A stretch of 7,215 bases of DNA, taken from assembly GCA_024636575.1 (NCBI GenBank), contig JAGXGU010000021.1:1-7215 (forward strand), read 5' to 3'. Source of the stretch: Altererythrobacter sp. (lineage in GTDB: Bacteria > Pseudomonadota > Alphaproteobacteria > Sphingomonadales > Sphingomonadaceae). The notes beneath the pieces are model-generated. The model was given only the letters and a program-made list of their open reading frames with translations. It was not told where the DNA came from and ran no database searches. Position 1 is the stretch's first letter; every line of letters begins with the position of its first letter. Position numbers and translations under genes: made by a program. Shown here in pieces: positions 6,867-7,215 of the stretch.

Positions 6867-6888
6867 GCGGCCTATTGCAACAGGCCGC
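6867..6888 (-). terminator. Stem-loop between glpX and prs, possible terminator
   Basis: The sequences gcggcctat (6867-6875) and acaggccgc (6880-6888) form a strong GC-rich stem of 7 perfect pairs, extended by one G-U and one further pair, with a tgca tetraloop. It lies 42 nt after the glpX stop on the minus strand. The bases after it (GTGTTGGC) lack a real T-run, so it is a weak intrinsic terminator at best. It may instead act as an attenuator or an mRNA-stabilising hairpin. No convincing prs promoter was found in this 112-nt gap. Confidence 0.45.
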
Positions 6889-6930
6889 CACTCTCACTTG
6901 TTGAAAGCCGCCCCCTGTTGCCTGCTGGAT

Positions 6931-7215
6931 TCAATCGATCCGGTGTTCGCCCTTCACCCAGCGCACGGTGCCGGAACTGGCGCGCATCACGACGCTCTCG
7001 GTGGTCATCCGGCCGCCGCGAAAACGCTTTACGCCTTCGAGCAGCGAACCGCTGGTCACGCCGGTCGCGGCAAAAATGCAGTCGCCCTTGGCCAGATCTT
7101 CCAATTTGTAGATCCGGTCCAGATCCTCGATTCCTAACTTGCGGGCGCGGTTCTTTTCATCATCATTGCGGAATACCAGCCGTCCGTTGAATTGCCCGCC
7201 GACACAGCGCAATGC
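6931..7215 (-). CDS. glpX: Fructose-1,6-bisphosphatase class II, C-terminal fragment
   Basis: This is the last 94 residues of GlpX, the lithium-sensitive, metal-dependent phosphatase that removes the 1-phosphate from fructose 1,6-bisphosphate in gluconeogenesis. In many bacteria it can also act on sedoheptulose bisphosphate. The 5' part lies beyond the window, and the frame is open to base 7215. By recalled alignment, GGQFNGRLVFRNDDEKNRA matches the GDMNGRLLARHDVKGDNEEN region of E. coli GlpX. KLEDLAKGDCIFAATGVTSG matches its RLGDMARSDNVIFSATGITKG region, and LLEGVKRFRGG and TTESVVMRASSGTVRWVKGEH follow. The frame ends in TGA at 6933-6931. A TTG at 7212 is internal, not a start. It is co-directional with prs, but the gap holds a stem-loop, so a shared transcript is uncertain. 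Confidence 0.93.
   Translation of the reverse strand, partial: ALRCVGGQFNGRLVFRNDDEKNRARKLGIEDLDRIYKLEDLAKGDCIFAATGVTSGSLLEGVKRFRGGRMTTESVVMRASSGTVRWVKGEHRID

Noticed and set aside
6078..7190. Plus-strand open frame of 370 codons opposite prs and glpX
   Set aside because: It spans two real minus-strand genes and the gap between them, shows no family motif, and has shadow-like composition.
1..7215. A novel defence, mobile or secondary-metabolite system
   Set aside because: All coding space is taken by recognisable core genes and one AraC-type regulator. There are no terminal repeats, transposase, integrase, tRNA-associated insertion or repeat array.

Overview
The window is an ordinary, tightly packed stretch of core bacterial genes, and every gene I can support lies on the minus strand. 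GC-rich coding sequence and the protein sequences suggest an alphaproteobacterium. The style of the Prs N-terminus (MKIMAANSN), the long PheS with a C-terminal tail and the GlpX tail point to Sphingomonadales, perhaps the Erythrobacter/Altererythrobacter group. That placement is by recognition only and was not tested.

Read in the direction of transcription (high to low coordinates), the layout is as follows. The 3' end of glpX (class II fructose-1,6-bisphosphatase, cut by the window edge) comes first. After a 112-nt gap with a stem-loop come prs (ribose-phosphate pyrophosphokinase) and, 2 nt later, an inositol-monophosphatase-family phosphatase that best fits histidinol-phosphatase HisN. A 153-nt gap follows, with a candidate promoter and a short leader. 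Next are rpmI and rplT (ribosomal proteins L35 and L20), closed by a clear rho-independent terminator. Immediately after the terminator is an AT-rich 20-bp palindrome with a TATAAT box, then an AraC-family regulator. After 65 nt come pheS and pheT (both subunits of phenylalanyl-tRNA synthetase), overlapping by ATGA. pheT runs off the left edge without its last roughly 70 residues.

Functionally there are three blocks. The first is central carbon and PRPP metabolism, with a likely tie to histidine synthesis (Prs makes the PRPP used by HisG, and HisN acts near the end of that pathway). The second is a two-gene ribosomal operon. The third is the PheRS operon. The main oddity is the AraC-type regulator between rplT and pheS, genes that are neighbours in many bacteria. 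infC is also absent immediately upstream of rpmI.

I found no mobile element, CRISPR array, tRNA or rRNA, and nothing that looks like a new defence or mobile system. No stretch of 300 nt or more lacks a gene. Findings are therefore few and mostly of modest interest.
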